Counted from the stretch's first letter, positions 51,945 to 61,148 are shown. The stretch: 64,000 nt of DNA from Streptomyces sp. QL37 (GCF_002941025.1 NZ_PTJS01000001.1:1240001-1304000), one strand, 5' to 3'. A program made the numbers and translations. The notes: a model not told the origin generated them from the letters alone.

Positions 51945-53053
51945 TTCTTCTTCTCCCCTGGATTCTTCAGACGCGCAATGCCGCCGGGCAGGAACAGGAC
52001 GACCGCGACGACCGCGGCGCCGTACAGATAGCGGGACGCCTCGCCCGGTGCGATGCCGCCCGTACCAGGGGCGGACACCAGGGGGAGGGAGTCGCTGTAG
52101 TGGGTGAGCACCTGCGGGAGCAGCGACACGAACGCGGCGCCGATGACGGCTCCCGCGACGCTGCCCAGCCCGCCGATGACGATCATGGCGAGGTATTCGA
52201 GGGACAGGATCATGCCGAAGTACTCGGGCACGGTCCGCTGGAAGACCAGCGCGAGCAGGACGCCCGCGAGGCCCGCGTACATCGAGGACAGGACGAAGAC
52301 TCCCGCCCGGTACCGGGCCACCGGCACGCCCATCACGCCGGCGGCGATGCGGTGGTCCCGGATGGCGTTGAGCGCCCGTCCCGGCCTGCCGCGCAGCACC
52401 CCGCGGGCGAAGAGTCCGCTCGCCAGCAGGGCGGCCAGCCCCAGGTACCAGAGCTTCTCGGACGACTGGAAGGGCACCGCCGCGACGACCACTTCGGCGT
52501 CGTCGAAGGTGAACCCGAAGAGCGAGAGGGGCGGCACCGGCCGGCCGTTGAAGCCACCGGTGAGCGAGCCCGCGTTGAACAGCACGTGCTGGCCGATGAA
52601 GATCAGCGCGAGCGTGGCGATACCGAGATACGCACCGCTCAGCCGCCCCGCGATCGGGCTGAAGAGCCCCCCGGCGGCCCCTGCCAGGAGCACAGCCAGG
52701 ACGGCCGCGAGCCAGGTGGGCAGGCCCAGGCCGGTGAGCGCGTGCCCGTTCTCCGTGCTGCTCTCGCCCCCCAGGATGCAGTAGCCGTACGCGCCCACGG
52801 CGAGGAAGAAGGCGTGCCCCATGGAGAGCTGGCCCGTGGAGCCGGTGAGCAGGTTGAGCCCGATCGCCCCGATCGCCGCGGCCATGGCGAACAGTCCGGC
52901 CTGGAGCCAGAACCTGTCCAGGTAGAAGGGGAACAGGAGGAGCAGCACCGAGCCGGCGAGCCAGAGATACGGGGCGGGCCGGCGCAGCCGGTCGGTGTAC
53001 GACGCTCCGGCGGCGGGTGCGGCCCCCGTGACGTCCTTGACGGCTTCAGACAC
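51941..53053 (-). CDS. livM: Branched-chain amino acid ABC permease LivM
   Basis: A 370-residue inner-membrane permease of the LivM type with about ten hydrophobic segments, the GLNLLTGSTGQLSMGHAFF motif and the LSLEYLAMIVIGGLGSVAGAVIG cytoplasmic-loop signature. The C-terminus ends in a Lys-rich tail. It pairs with LivH to form the channel. GTG start at 53053, overlapping the livH stop by 8 bp. Confidence 0.9.
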   Translation of the reverse strand: MSEAVKDVTGAAPAAGASYTDRLRRPAPYLWLAGSVLLLLFPFYLDRFWLQAGLFAMAAAIGAIGLNLLTGSTGQLSMGHAFFLAVGAYGYCILGGESSTENGHALTGLGLPTWLAAVLAVLLAGAAGGLFSPIAGRLSGAYLGIATLALIFIGQHVLFNAGSLTGGFNGRPVPPLSLFGFTFDDAEVVVAAVPFQSSEKLWYLGLAALLASGLFARGVLRGRPGRALNAIRDHRIAAGVMGVPVARYRAGVFVLSSMYAGLAGVLLALVFQRTVPEYFGMILSLEYLAMIVIGGLGSVAGAVIGAAFVSLLPQVLTHYSDSLPLVSAPGTGGIAPGEASRYLYGAAVVAVVLFLPGGIARLKNPGEKKK

Positions 53054-53936
53054 GGGACAGCTCCTTCGTACCGAAGAGTCCCGCCGGCCGGACGAGCAGG
53101 ACGACCACCATCACCAGGTACGGCGCGAGATCACCGATGCCGCGTCCGAGGAAGGAGAGGTCGCTCTGGTAGCCCGTGGCGAGTGACTCGGTGACTCCGA
53201 CGACGAGACCTCCGACGAGTGCCCCGGTCGTGGAGTCGAGTCCGCCGAGGATCGCGGCGGGGAACGCCTTGAGGGCGGCGAGTGAGGTGGCCCGCTCCAG
53301 GCCGGGGGTCGGGAACACGGTGAGGAAGAGCGCGGCGACGGCGGCGAGTGCTCCCGCGACCGCCCAGGCGGAGAGGGAGACCCGGCCGAGGCGGATGCCC
53401 ATCAGCGCGGCGGTCTGCGGGTTCTCGGCGGCGGCCCGCATGGAGACGCCCCACGAGGTGAAGCGGAAGGCGAGCAGGAACACCGTGATGAGCAGCCCCG
53501 CGACGAGGAACGCCGCGATGCGGGTCTCGGCGAGGGTGACACCGCCGATGGTGACGACGTCGTCGCCCCACGGGTCGCCCAGCGACATGACGTCCGTTCC
53601 CATGCGCCGGACGAGTTCGGTGGTGAGGATGATGTCGACGCCGATGGTGACGATGGCCAGGACGCTCTGGTCGCTCCCCCGGTAGCGTCGCATGACGAAG
53701 AACTCGACCGCCGAGCCGACAACCGCCGCGCCCGCGATGCCGACGCCGAGGGCCGGCCAGAAGCCGATGTCGTCGTGGAGTACGGCGGTGACGTAACCGC
53801 CCGCCAGGAGCAGCGAGGCGTGGGCGAAGTTGACGACCTCGGTCGCCTTGAAGATGACGACGAAGCCCAGGGCGATCAGTGCGTAGACCGACCCTATGGA
53901 GAGGCCGCCGAGGAGGAGTTCGATGAAGGTGGTCAT
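53046..53936 (-). CDS. livH: Branched-chain amino acid ABC permease LivH
   Basis: A 296-residue permease of the LivH type with the N-terminal LLLGGLSIGSVYALIALGFV segment, VVNFAHASLLLAGGYV, and the C-terminal AAILGGLDSTTGALVGG loop that contacts the ATPase. Eight or so membrane segments. ATG at 53936 overlaps the livG stop (ATGA). Confidence 0.9.
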   Translation of the reverse strand: MTTFIELLLGGLSIGSVYALIALGFVVIFKATEVVNFAHASLLLAGGYVTAVLHDDIGFWPALGVGIAGAAVVGSAVEFFVMRRYRGSDQSVLAIVTIGVDIILTTELVRRMGTDVMSLGDPWGDDVVTIGGVTLAETRIAAFLVAGLLITVFLLAFRFTSWGVSMRAAAENPQTAALMGIRLGRVSLSAWAVAGALAAVAALFLTVFPTPGLERATSLAALKAFPAAILGGLDSTTGALVGGLVVGVTESLATGYQSDLSFLGRGIGDLAPYLVMVVVLLVRPAGLFGTKELSRV

Positions 53937-54709
53937 TCCTGTGCCCCCAGGTAGGCCTGCACGACGGCCGGGTCGTTCTGCACCTCGGCGGGCGTGCCAC
54001 CCGCGATCCTGCGTCCGAAGTCGAGTACGGTCACGGCGTCCGCGAGCCGCATCACCACCCCCATGTCGTGTTCGACCATGACGATCGAGATGCCGAGGCT
54101 GTCGCGCACACCGGCGACGACGGCCGCGGTGCGGCGGCGCTCGTCTGCGGTCATGCCCGCGATGGGCTCATCCAGGAGCAGGACCTCGGGCTCCATGCAC
54201 AGGGCGCGGCCGAGCTCGACGAGCTTCTGCTTCCCGTACGGGAGGGCGCCTGCGGGGAAGTCGAGTTCCTTGTCGAGGCCGATGAACTCGGCTATCTCAC
54301 GCACGCGTTCGAGATGCCGGTGGGCCTCACGGGTCGCTGAGGGCAGCCTCAGTCCCGAGGCCACGAACCCGGCGCGGGTGAGCCGGTGCCGGCCGAGCAT
54401 GAGACTTTCGGCGACGGTGGCGTGCGGCGGCAGGGCCAGGTTCTGGAAGGTGCGGGCGACGCCGAGGTCGGCGATCCTGTGCGGGGCGAGACCGGTGAGT
54501 TCGGTGGAACCGAGGTGCACGCTGCCCGAGGTGGCGCGGTAGACGCCGGAGAGCACGTTGAACGTGGTGGACTTTCCCGCGCCGTTGGGGCCGATGACGG
54601 CGTGCACACTGCCCGGTTCGACGGTGAAGGACACCGCGTCGAGGGCGGTGAGTCCGGCGAAGCGCACGGTCACGTCGCGCACGGCGAGAGGGGCCGGAGC
54701 GGTCGTCAC
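53933..54709 (-). CDS. livG: Branched-chain amino acid ABC ATPase LivG
   Basis: A 258-residue ABC ATPase with Walker A GPNGAGKST, a LivG-type ARTFQNLALPPHATV Q-loop, Walker B EVLLLDEPIAGM and the H-loop VEHDMGVVMRLAD. The ABC signature is replaced by LPYGKQKLVELGRAL, usual in LivG. It powers uptake together with LivF. The GTG at 54709 overlaps the livF stop (GTGA), which I prefer over the GTG at 54718. Confidence 0.9.
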   Translation of the reverse strand: MTTAPAPLAVRDVTVRFAGLTALDAVSFTVEPGSVHAVIGPNGAGKSTTFNVLSGVYRATSGSVHLGSTELTGLAPHRIADLGVARTFQNLALPPHATVAESLMLGRHRLTRAGFVASGLRLPSATREAHRHLERVREIAEFIGLDKELDFPAGALPYGKQKLVELGRALCMEPEVLLLDEPIAGMTADERRRTAAVVAGVRDSLGISIVMVEHDMGVVMRLADAVTVLDFGRRIAGGTPAEVQNDPAVVQAYLGAQE

Positions 54710-55503
54710 GCGGACCACCTGCTCAGGGTGCGGGTGACGCCTTCCGCCTGCGCGGCGTCCTCGGCGGCCGTCTCGTCGACGACACCGAGATAGCGCCGGC
54801 GCACCTCGTCGGAGGCGGCGAGTTCGTCGGCCGGACCGTCGAGCGCGACCTCGCCGACATCGAGGACGTACGCCGTGGAGGCGAGCCGCAGCGCGATGGC
54901 CGCGTTCTGCTCGACGAGCATGACGGAGGTGCCGCCCGCGTTGATCTCCTGGATCGTCTCGGCGATCCTGGCCGCCATCAGCGGGGCGAGGCCCAGGGAC
55001 GGCTCGTCGAGCAGCAGCAGGCGGGGGGCGGCCATGAGGGCCCGGCCCATCGCCAGCATCTGCTGCTCACCGCCCGAGAGCAGACCGGCCCGCTGGTGCG
55101 CGCGCTCGGCGAGCACGGGGAACAGTTCGTGTACGCGCCGGAGGGCGGTGGACGCCGCCTTCCGCCCGCCGCGCGCCCCGAGCGCGCCCGCCCGCAGATT
55201 GTCCGCCACCGTCATCCGGGCGAACACCTGCCGCCCTTCCGGTACCTGGATCACTCCCGCCGCCACCACCTGGGCGGGGCGGAGCCCGTCCAGGGGACGG
55301 CCGTCGAAGCGGATGGTGCCCGTGCCCGTGCCGCGGTGGAAGCCGAGGGTCCGCGATACGGCCCGCAGCAGCGTGGTCTTGCCGGCGCCGTTGCCACCGA
55401 GTACAGCGGTGATCGCGCCGGCCGGCACGTCGACGGAGACGTCGCGCAGTGCCCGTACCGGGCCGTAGCCCACGGACAGTTCGCGGATCTCGAGCGTTGC
55501 CAT
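54706..55503 (-). CDS. livF: Branched-chain amino acid ABC ATPase LivF
   Basis: A 265-residue ABC ATPase of the LivF type: Walker A GGNGAGKTT, VPEGRQVFARMTV Q-loop region, signature LLSGGEQQMLAMGRAL, Walker B RLLLLDEPSLGLAP and VEQNAAIALRLA. A C-terminal extension of ~25 residues is acidic. The ATG at 55503 has GGAGGAG five bases upstream and matches the family start; 27 in-frame codons further upstream are not used. It is the first gene of the five-gene liv operon, divergent from a PucR-like regulator. Confidence 0.9.
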   Translation of the reverse strand: MATLEIRELSVGYGPVRALRDVSVDVPAGAITAVLGGNGAGKTTLLRAVSRTLGFHRGTGTGTIRFDGRPLDGLRPAQVVAAGVIQVPEGRQVFARMTVADNLRAGALGARGGRKAASTALRRVHELFPVLAERAHQRAGLLSGGEQQMLAMGRALMAAPRLLLLDEPSLGLAPLMAARIAETIQEINAGGTSVMLVEQNAAIALRLASTAYVLDVGEVALDGPADELAASDEVRRRYLGVVDETAAEDAAQAEGVTRTLSRWSA

Positions 55504-55686
55504 GCGTTCTCCTCCTTCCGACTGGTCGTTGTGGTGCCACAGACCAGCAGCGGGCGCGGCGCGCGTCCACGGTCCCGGGCGCAATCGCTGCGGGTGACCA
55601 GTCTTCGAACGGCCCGGTTGTGCGGGTGCACAGAGGGAGGTGATGCGCGGTCCTCCCCGGCGCGGCCGGTGGCATCCTCACCAGCC

Positions 55687-56490
55687 ATGAGCGGGTCGGG
55701 TCTTTCGTATGGCACGCGAGCCCAGCACGATCCGGACGAGAGGCCCCTGGCTGCGGAACGGAGCGAAGACATGCGGCGGCGCGGTGACGAGCGGGGCCGG
55801 GCACTGCTCGACGCGCTGCTGGAGGGCCGGTCGGAGCCGGACCTCGCGGCGCGCGCGGCGAGCAGTCTCGGTCTGCCGGAGCGGGGCCGTTACGCGGTGG
55901 CGGTGGTGCGGGCGGGCGAGGGCGGGCCGGCGTGCGTGGCGCTGGAGGCGGAGGGGCTGCGGTGCTTCCGGCGGGGACGAGGAGAGCGCGAGACCGTCGT
56001 CGTCGCTCTGGGCGACCTGGATCCGGCGGCGCTCACCGACCTGCTGGCGCGGTGTCCGGGCCCCGGCGGAATCGGTCCGGTGGCAGACGGCCTGGCGGGG
56101 CTGGGGGCGGCCCGGCGGCTGGCCGAGGTGGCGCTGCTGACCTGCCCGCCGGGCACGGCGGAGATCGTCCGGCTGGAGGAACGGCTGCCCGCCGCGCTGG
56201 TGGTGAGCCAGCCGGAGCTGGCGGCCCGGCTGGTCTCGGATGTCTTCGGTCCGCTGCTGGCACTGGATCCGGCGGACCGGGCACTGCTGGTGCGGACGCT
56301 GGAGGCGTGGCTGGAGTGCGGGGGGTCGGCCGGGCGGGCGGCCGGCCGGCTGTACTGCCACCGCAACACCGTGCTCAACCGCTTGCGGCGGCTGGAGCGG
56401 CTGACCTCGCGGTCGCTGTCACGGCCGCGTGAGCTGATCGAGATGATGCTGGCGCTGGACGCGTTCACGCTGACGGCTTCGCAGCCGTGA
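55687..56490 (+). CDS. PucR/CdaR-like helix-turn-helix regulator
   Basis: A 267-residue protein with a central GGDEF-like PucR domain region (~45-150) and the C-terminal HTH_30 domain (about 205-262: LECGGSAGRAAGRLYCHRNTVLNRLRRLERL..RELIEMMLALD), the hallmark of the PucR/CdaR family. It is divergent from the liv operon with a 183-bp gap and is the likely local regulator of amino acid uptake; that link is inference. ATG at 55687; the RBS is poor and the upstream open frame lies inside livF, so the start could be later (GDERGR region). Confidence 0.8.
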   Translation: MSGSGLSYGTRAQHDPDERPLAAERSEDMRRRGDERGRALLDALLEGRSEPDLAARAASSLGLPERGRYAVAVVRAGEGGPACVALEAEGLRCFRRGRGERETVVVALGDLDPAALTDLLARCPGPGGIGPVADGLAGLGAARRLAEVALLTCPPGTAEIVRLEERLPAALVVSQPELAARLVSDVFGPLLALDPADRALLVRTLEAWLECGGSAGRAAGRLYCHRNTVLNRLRRLERLTSRSLSRPRELIEMMLALDAFTLTASQP

Positions 56491-56521
56491 GGGGGGTGCC
56501 GGTGGCCCGGCACCCCCCTCA
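56488..56521. terminator. Bidirectional terminator between the PucR-like and glycerate kinase genes
   Basis: A perfect 15-bp inverted repeat (TGAGGGGGGTGCCGG / CCGGCACCCCCCTCA) with a 4-nt loop; its left arm includes the PucR-like stop codon, its right arm ends 10 bp before the glycerate kinase stop. Confidence 0.75.
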
Positions 56522-56531
56522 TGGCGTCGCG

Positions 56532-57647
56532 TCAGGACAGGAAGTCGCGGGCGATCGCCTCGGCCGCGCGTTCCAGCAGGGGTCCGGCCTGTGCCATGCA
56601 GACGGCAGGGTCCGGTTCGAGGTCCGTCAGGGCGTAGGCCCGGCGTATGCCCGCCTTGCCCAGGGCCTCCGGCGGCAGGGCGAGGCGTCCGCATACGGCG
56701 ACGGCCTCCACCCCCGCGGCGCGCGCCGCTGCGGCGACGCCCGCCGGGGCCTTGCCGTGCAGGGTCTGCTCGTCGAGCGAGCCCTCACCGGTGACGACGA
56801 GCGTGGCGCGGGCCAGCGCGGGGGCGAAGCCCAGGACGTCGAGCATGACCTCGATGCCGGGCCGGAAGCGCGCGCCCAGCGCGACCAGTGCGCCGTATCC
56901 GATGCCTCCGGCGGCGCCCGCTCCGGGCAGCTCGGCGGTCTCGGGCCCCAGCAGGGACGCGTAGTGGACGAGTGCCGCGTCGAGGACCGCGATGTCGTCC
57001 TCGGTGGCGCCCTTCTGCCGCCCGTAGACCTCGGGGGCGCCCTTGGGGCCGGTCAGCGGGTTGTCCACGTCGCTGGCCAGGATCAGGTCGATGTCGGCGA
57101 GCCGGGGGTCGAGCCCCGACAGGTCGGCCTCGGCCAGCTGGGCGAGCGCGCCGCCACCGGGGCCGACGGGCTTGCCGTCGCCGTCCAGGAAGCGGGCTCC
57201 GAGCGCGGCGAGCATGCCCGCGCCGCCGTCCGTGGTGGCGCTGCCGCCGACGCCGAACACGATCGTCCTGGCGCCCGCGTCGAGCGCGGCCGCCAGCAGT
57301 TCCCCGGAGCCGTACGTGGTCGCCGTGAGCGGGGCGAACTCCCCCGCGGGGAGGTGCTGGAGGCCCGAGGCCTCGGCCATCTCCACCACGGCGGTGGTGC
57401 CGCGCACCGCGTACGCCCCCGTGACCTGGTCCCCCAGCGGTCCGGTCACCCGCGCCTCGCGGCGCTCGAATCCGGCGGCCACCGCCGCCGCGACCGTGCC
57501 GTCGCCGCCGTCCGCGACGGGCAGGGTCTCGACCCTCACCCCGGGCACGACGCGCCGTAGCCCGGCCGTCACCCGCTCCGCGACCTGTACGGCCGTCAAC
57601 GAGCCCTTGAACTTGTCCGCAGCCACGAGCACGTGGGGGGTCTCCAT
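56532..57647 (-). CDS. glxK: Glycerate kinase (type 1, GlxK/GarK family)
   Basis: A 371-residue kinase that phosphorylates D-glycerate with ATP, linking glyoxylate/glycerate metabolism to glycolysis. Family signatures are VAADKFKGSLTAVQVAE at the N-terminus, PVADGGDGT, VFGVGGSATTDGGAGML and VTGEGSLDEQT. Length matches the usual 370-380. The ATG at 57647 has GGAG five bases upstream; 30 further in-frame codons upstream are excluded. Its product could help use glyoxylate from the ethylmalonyl-CoA pathway, but it is 16 kb from those genes and stands alone. Confidence 0.92.
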   Translation of the reverse strand: METPHVLVAADKFKGSLTAVQVAERVTAGLRRVVPGVRVETLPVADGGDGTVAAAVAAGFERREARVTGPLGDQVTGAYAVRGTTAVVEMAEASGLQHLPAGEFAPLTATTYGSGELLAAALDAGARTIVFGVGGSATTDGGAGMLAALGARFLDGDGKPVGPGGGALAQLAEADLSGLDPRLADIDLILASDVDNPLTGPKGAPEVYGRQKGATEDDIAVLDAALVHYASLLGPETAELPGAGAAGGIGYGALVALGARFRPGIEVMLDVLGFAPALARATLVVTGEGSLDEQTLHGKAPAGVAAAARAAGVEAVAVCGRLALPPEALGKAGIRRAYALTDLEPDPAVCMAQAGPLLERAAEAIARDFLS

Positions 57648-57774
57648 CACTGCTCCGTCCGTCACCTTGTATCCCTTGCTTTCGAACAGGCAGTCGCGCC
57701 GACCCGACCTTATCCGGACCACCCCTGATCTGCCCATGGCTGTCCGAAACCACGTGACCGGCCCCGCGGCGCCG

Positions 57775-58236
57775 TCAGTCGAGGCAGAACTCGTTCCCCT
57801 CGGGGTCGGTCATCACGATGAAGCCGGCGCTCATCGGAGGTGCGGGCTCGTCGCGGCGTACCCGCGTCGCTCCCAGGGCGACGAGCCGTTCGCACTCGGC
57901 CTCCAGCGCCTCCATCCGCTCCTCCCCCTCGGCTCCGGGGGCCGCGCGGACGTCGAGGTGGACACGGTTCTTGGCGGTCTTGCCCTCCGGGACCTGCTGG
58001 AAGAACACGCGCGGGCCGTGCCCCTCGGGGTCCTCGATCGCCGACCGTGAGTTGCGCTGCTCCTCCGGTACGCCGATCCGCGCGAGGAAGTCGTCCCACG
58101 CGGCCAGGGGGTCGGCGCCCTCCGGCAGGTCGACCCCGGGCGGGCCGGGGTGGACGTAGCGCAGTACGTCGCGCCAGAAGGACGACAGTGCCCGCGGGTC
58201 GTGGGCGTCGAAGGTGACCTGGAAGTGGCGGCTCAT
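57775..58236 (-). CDS. VOC family protein
   Basis: A 153-residue VOC-fold protein with HFQVTFDAHDPRALSSFWRDVL at the N-terminus, RVHLDVRA in the middle and FIVMTDPEGNEFCLD at the C-terminus, where the His and Glu are at metal-ligand positions. This type is a common Streptomyces glyoxalase-like protein of unknown substrate. The ATG at 58236 overlaps the stop of the upstream DinB-like pseudogene (ATGA), showing they were once one operon. Confidence 0.82.
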   Translation of the reverse strand: MSRHFQVTFDAHDPRALSSFWRDVLRYVHPGPPGVDLPEGADPLAAWDDFLARIGVPEEQRNSRSAIEDPEGHGPRVFFQQVPEGKTAKNRVHLDVRAAPGAEGEERMEALEAECERLVALGATRVRRDEPAPPMSAGFIVMTDPEGNEFCLD

Positions 58237-58696
58237 CGGGTCGCTCCGTTCGTGGCGTGATGCGTGCGGAAGGAGAGGTCGCGCAGCAGGCGGACCTCGG
58301 ACAGGTGGTGGATCAGTTCATGGTGGCTGTGCGGGACCAGGTCGGCCATGGGCACCTCGGGGTGGGGCTCCCTCTCGCCCACCGGGACCCGGAGTCCGGC
58401 GTCGCCGGGGCTCCGCACCCCTGCCGGCCGGACGTCGAGCCGGGTCTCGGCCGGTCGAGCGCGGTGGCCGCGCCCCCGGCGTACTCCCAGCTCTCGTACG
58501 AAGCCGCCGGCGCGCCGGAGTGTGCCGTGTTCCGTGCGGCGAGTACGCCGCCGATGCGGGGCCGCCGGGCGTCCGGCACCGGCGACCAGACGTACTCGTC
58601 GCCGGTGGGGCTTTCCTGCAGGGCTCGGATCTGATGGTTCCAGTGGAACTCCCATCGCGCACGACGTCCGGTTCCAGTCGGTTCGTCTGCGTCCAT
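58233..58696 (-). pseudogene. DinB-like protein gene with internal deletion and frameshift
   Basis: Two reading frames together give a broken DinB-superfamily protein. From the ATG at 58696 one frame reads WEFHWNHQIRALQES.TGDEYVWSPVPD, then jumps directly to RIGGVLAARNTAHSGAP and SYESWEYAGGAATALDR; the ~45-residue segment that normally separates these parts is missing. Near 58450-58460 the reading shifts to another frame, which continues ETRLDVRPAGVRS, PMADLVPHSHHELIHHLSEV and RLLRDLSF to a stop at 58233. The metal-binding His pair region (HELIHH) survives only in the second frame. Neither frame alone makes a full protein. Intact relatives are metal-dependent enzymes or binding proteins of four-helix-bundle fold. 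Confidence 0.75.
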
Positions 58697-59059
58697 GGAA
58701 CCATCCTGGCGCCCGGGCCCGGGGTCACGCCGCGCAGGGTGCGCAGCGATGTCGAGCGGCTCCGCGGGCTCGGTCGTCCGGTCCTCTGCGGCCGTCGTGC
58801 GACCGGGGGGAGAACGAGTTCGGCGAGGTCCTGTGCGGCGCCGGCGCCCCGACTTCGTGCTCATGCGGGTGCTCCCGCCGGGACACGACTTCGAGGCGCT
58901 GGGACTCCGGGACTCGCGGGACGGTGTCGCGCACCCGCGGAGAGACCGCTGTCGGCCGGCGCGACGGTCTCCCCGGTGGCGCCGGACGCGGAGGAGCCCT
59001 GAGCCGTGCCCTGCGGAAATACCGTCGCGGGTGCCGGGTGCCGTCCGTAGGCTCGGGCC
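58697..59059. other. Gene-free stretch between pseudogene and sirtuin gene
   Basis: About 360 bp. Open frames exist on both strands, but none has recognisable domains, a good RBS or continuity with neighbours. It must hold the sirtuin promoter; I see no clear hexamers or palindromes. It may include decayed sequence linked to the adjacent pseudogene. Confidence 0.5.
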
Positions 59060-59794
59060 ATGACTCTCGTCGCGATCCTCAGCGGCGCCGGCATCTCCAC
59101 GGACTCCGGCATCCCCGACTACCGCGGGCCGCAGGGCCTCTGGCGGAAGGATCCGGAGGCGGAGAAGCTCGTGACCTACGACTTCTACATGTCCGATCCG
59201 GAGATCCGGCGCCGCTCCTGGCAGATGCGCCGCACCGCCGCCACGTGGAACGCCGAGCCGAACTCCGCCCATCGCGCGGTGGCCGCGCTCGAACGGTCGG
59301 GCACGCCGGTGCGGGTGATCACCCAGAACGTCGACGGACTGCACCAGCTGGCAGGGCTGTCCGCACGCAAGGTCGTCGAACTCCACGGCACGGCACGCGA
59401 GGTGGTCTGCACCCGGTGCCACGCCCGGTCGGCCATGGCGGACGCGCTGGCCCGTGTCGAGGGCGGCGAGGCGGACCCGTCGTGCACGGTCTGCGGCGGG
59501 ATCCTGAAGCCTGCGACGGTGATGTTCGGCGAGCGCCTGGATCCGCAGGTGCTGGCCGAAGCCACGGCGATCACCAAGGCGAGCGAGGTGTTCATCGCCG
59601 TGGGTACGACGCTCCAGGTGCAGCCCGCCGCCTCGCTGGCCGGGATCGCGGTGGAGCACGGGGCCCGGCTCGTCGTGGTGAACGCCGAGCCGACCCCGTA
59701 CGACGACTTGGCCGAGGAGATGGTGCGCGAACCGATCCGGACGGCCCTGCCGGCGCTGCTGGAGCGGCTCTCCGCGGGGAAGGGCGCCCTCTGA
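59060..59794 (+). CDS. cobB: NAD-dependent protein deacylase (Sir2/CobB)
   Basis: A 244-residue sirtuin. NAD-binding GAGIS at 9-13, ITQNVDGLH at 88-95, the catalytic His in ELHG (109), a zinc site CTRC (117-120) and CTVC (142-145), and the FGERL and VGTTLQVQP segments are all intact. It removes acyl groups from lysines using NAD, for example reactivating acyl-CoA synthetases. The Tyr-x-x-Arg pair of desuccinylases appears as W54-x-x-R57, so plain deacetylation is more likely. ATG at 59060. Streptomyces usually encodes two such sirtuins. Confidence 0.92.
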   Translation: MTLVAILSGAGISTDSGIPDYRGPQGLWRKDPEAEKLVTYDFYMSDPEIRRRSWQMRRTAATWNAEPNSAHRAVAALERSGTPVRVITQNVDGLHQLAGLSARKVVELHGTAREVVCTRCHARSAMADALARVEGGEADPSCTVCGGILKPATVMFGERLDPQVLAEATAITKASEVFIAVGTTLQVQPAASLAGIAVEHGARLVVVNAEPTPYDDLAEEMVREPIRTALPALLERLSAGKGAL

Positions 59795-59827
59795 CCGCAG
59801 GCCGGGCCGATGGTTAAGCAGGGCCGG

Positions 59828-60145
59828 TCAGGAGAGCGGCTCGTGGTTCACCCAGACGACCTTGTACGGGAATCGGGCCTGCCAGCGCCGGATGAGTGCC
59901 TCGGCTCCGGGCGCGGCGAACGAGGCGTTGAGTGCGTCGAGGTCGGCGAAGCCGAACTGGACGACGGCCGTGGCGGCGAACACCGGGCTGTGGTCGTCGG
60001 CGGGCACACGGATGTGGCGCCTGGCGGCGGAGGTCCGGATCGTCCCGGAGTCACGCATCAGCTGTTCGATGTCTTTCAGGAACTGGTCGAGCTCGGCGTC
60101 CGGGACGGAGTCATTGAACGAGACAATCATCGTGTGCTGGATCAT
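59828..60145 (-). CDS. Dabb (stress-responsive A/B barrel) domain protein
   Basis: A 105-residue ferredoxin-fold protein starting MIQHTMIVSFNDSVPDAELDQFLKD with the A/B-barrel His near the N-terminus and a C-terminal PYKVVWVNHEPL strand. Such small dimeric proteins include cyclases and stress proteins; no substrate is evident. The ATG at 60145 is chosen by homology; 24 upstream in-frame residues are noncoding. Divergent from a LysR gene with 70 bp between. Confidence 0.78.
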   Translation of the reverse strand: MIQHTMIVSFNDSVPDAELDQFLKDIEQLMRDSGTIRTSAARRHIRVPADDHSPVFAATAVVQFGFADLDALNASFAAPGAEALIRRWQARFPYKVVWVNHEPLS

Positions 60146-60215
60146 GCGCCCATCGAACCCTTGCCGTGCCGGTGCAGTCCAAGACCCATGTGTTCTCCAG
60201 CGATAACCTGTAGGC

Positions 60216-61148
60216 ATGGTTGATCTGGAGACGCGGGAGCTCGAGTACTTCGTCGCGGTGGCCGAGGAGCTGCACTTCGGCCGTGCCGCCCAGCGTCTGT
60301 CGATCGCCCAGCCGGCGCTGTCGAAGGCGGTCCGACGCGTCGAGTCGCGCCTGGGTGTCCAGCTGCTCCTGCGCTCGAGCCGTCATGTCTCGCTCACACC
60401 CGCCGGGGAGGCGTTGCTGCATCACGGCCGCCACGCGCTCGACGCGGTCGCCGCCGCGTCCCGGAACGCACGCCGGGCCGGTGAGACCCAGGCCCACCTG
60501 CGGCTGGTGATCAAGGCGGGCGGCGATGCCGGCCTGCTGTCCGGCATCCTCGCCCGGTACTCCCTCCAACCCGACGCGCGCCAGGTGGACATCCTGTTCG
60601 GCGGGGCCACCGACCGGGTCGAACGGCTGCATGACGGCCGGGCCGATGTGGCGCTGCTCCACACGCCCTTCGACGACCTCACGGGCCTGGCACACGAGAC
60701 GCTGCACGTCGAGGGGCGCGTCGCGATCCTGCCCCGCGACCACCCTCTCGCCTCGCGCACCGAACTGCGCCTGACGGACCTCGAACACGAGACGCTGCCG
60801 CGCTGGAGGGGGGTGTCCGACGGGGGGACCGGGCCGGAGGTCGCCGATGTGGCGCAGATGATGCAGATGATCGTCCTCGGCCGGACGATCGCCGTGCTGC
60901 CGCGCTCGCTCGTCGAGCCCGTCCCCCCAGGGGTGGTCTGCGTCCCTGTGACCGACGCACCGGCCAGTCATCTGGTCCTCGCCTGGCCGGAGACGGACCG
61001 CCGGCCACTCGTCGCCTCGTTCGTCGAGGCGGCGGTCGTCGCGAACGGTCCACGGCCGGACGCGCTGACCGCGGACGCGCGGCCGCCGGAGGCCGCACGG
61101 CAGACGCTCAGTCCTCCAGTCCGGCCCGGATGCGGCGGGAGGGGCTGA
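60216..61148 (+). CDS. LysR-family transcriptional regulator
   Basis: A 310-residue LTTR. HTH MVDLETRELEYFVAVAEELHFGRAAQRLSIAQPALSKAV region (~4-62), then a substrate-binding domain to ~290. The sequence resembles LTTRs that control neighbouring oxidoreductases or small-molecule genes; the divergent Dabb gene is a possible target. ATG at 60216. Its 3' end overlaps the convergent ferredoxin gene by 41 bp. Confidence 0.88.
   Translation: MVDLETRELEYFVAVAEELHFGRAAQRLSIAQPALSKAVRRVESRLGVQLLLRSSRHVSLTPAGEALLHHGRHALDAVAAASRNARRAGETQAHLRLVIKAGGDAGLLSGILARYSLQPDARQVDILFGGATDRVERLHDGRADVALLHTPFDDLTGLAHETLHVEGRVAILPRDHPLASRTELRLTDLEHETLPRWRGVSDGGTGPEVADVAQMMQMIVLGRTIAVLPRSLVEPVPPGVVCVPVTDAPASHLVLAWPETDRRPLVASFVEAAVVANGPRPDALTADARPPEAARQTLSPPVRPGCGGRG

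Noticed and set aside
43000..56000. Search for a biosynthetic gene cluster or defence island
   Set aside because: No PKS, NRPS, terpene, RiPP or multi-gene defence genes are present; genes are metabolic, transport and carbohydrate-active.
58695..59063. Open frames in the gap before the sirtuin gene
   Set aside because: Several frames overlap, none has motifs or a good start; best read as noncoding or decayed sequence.
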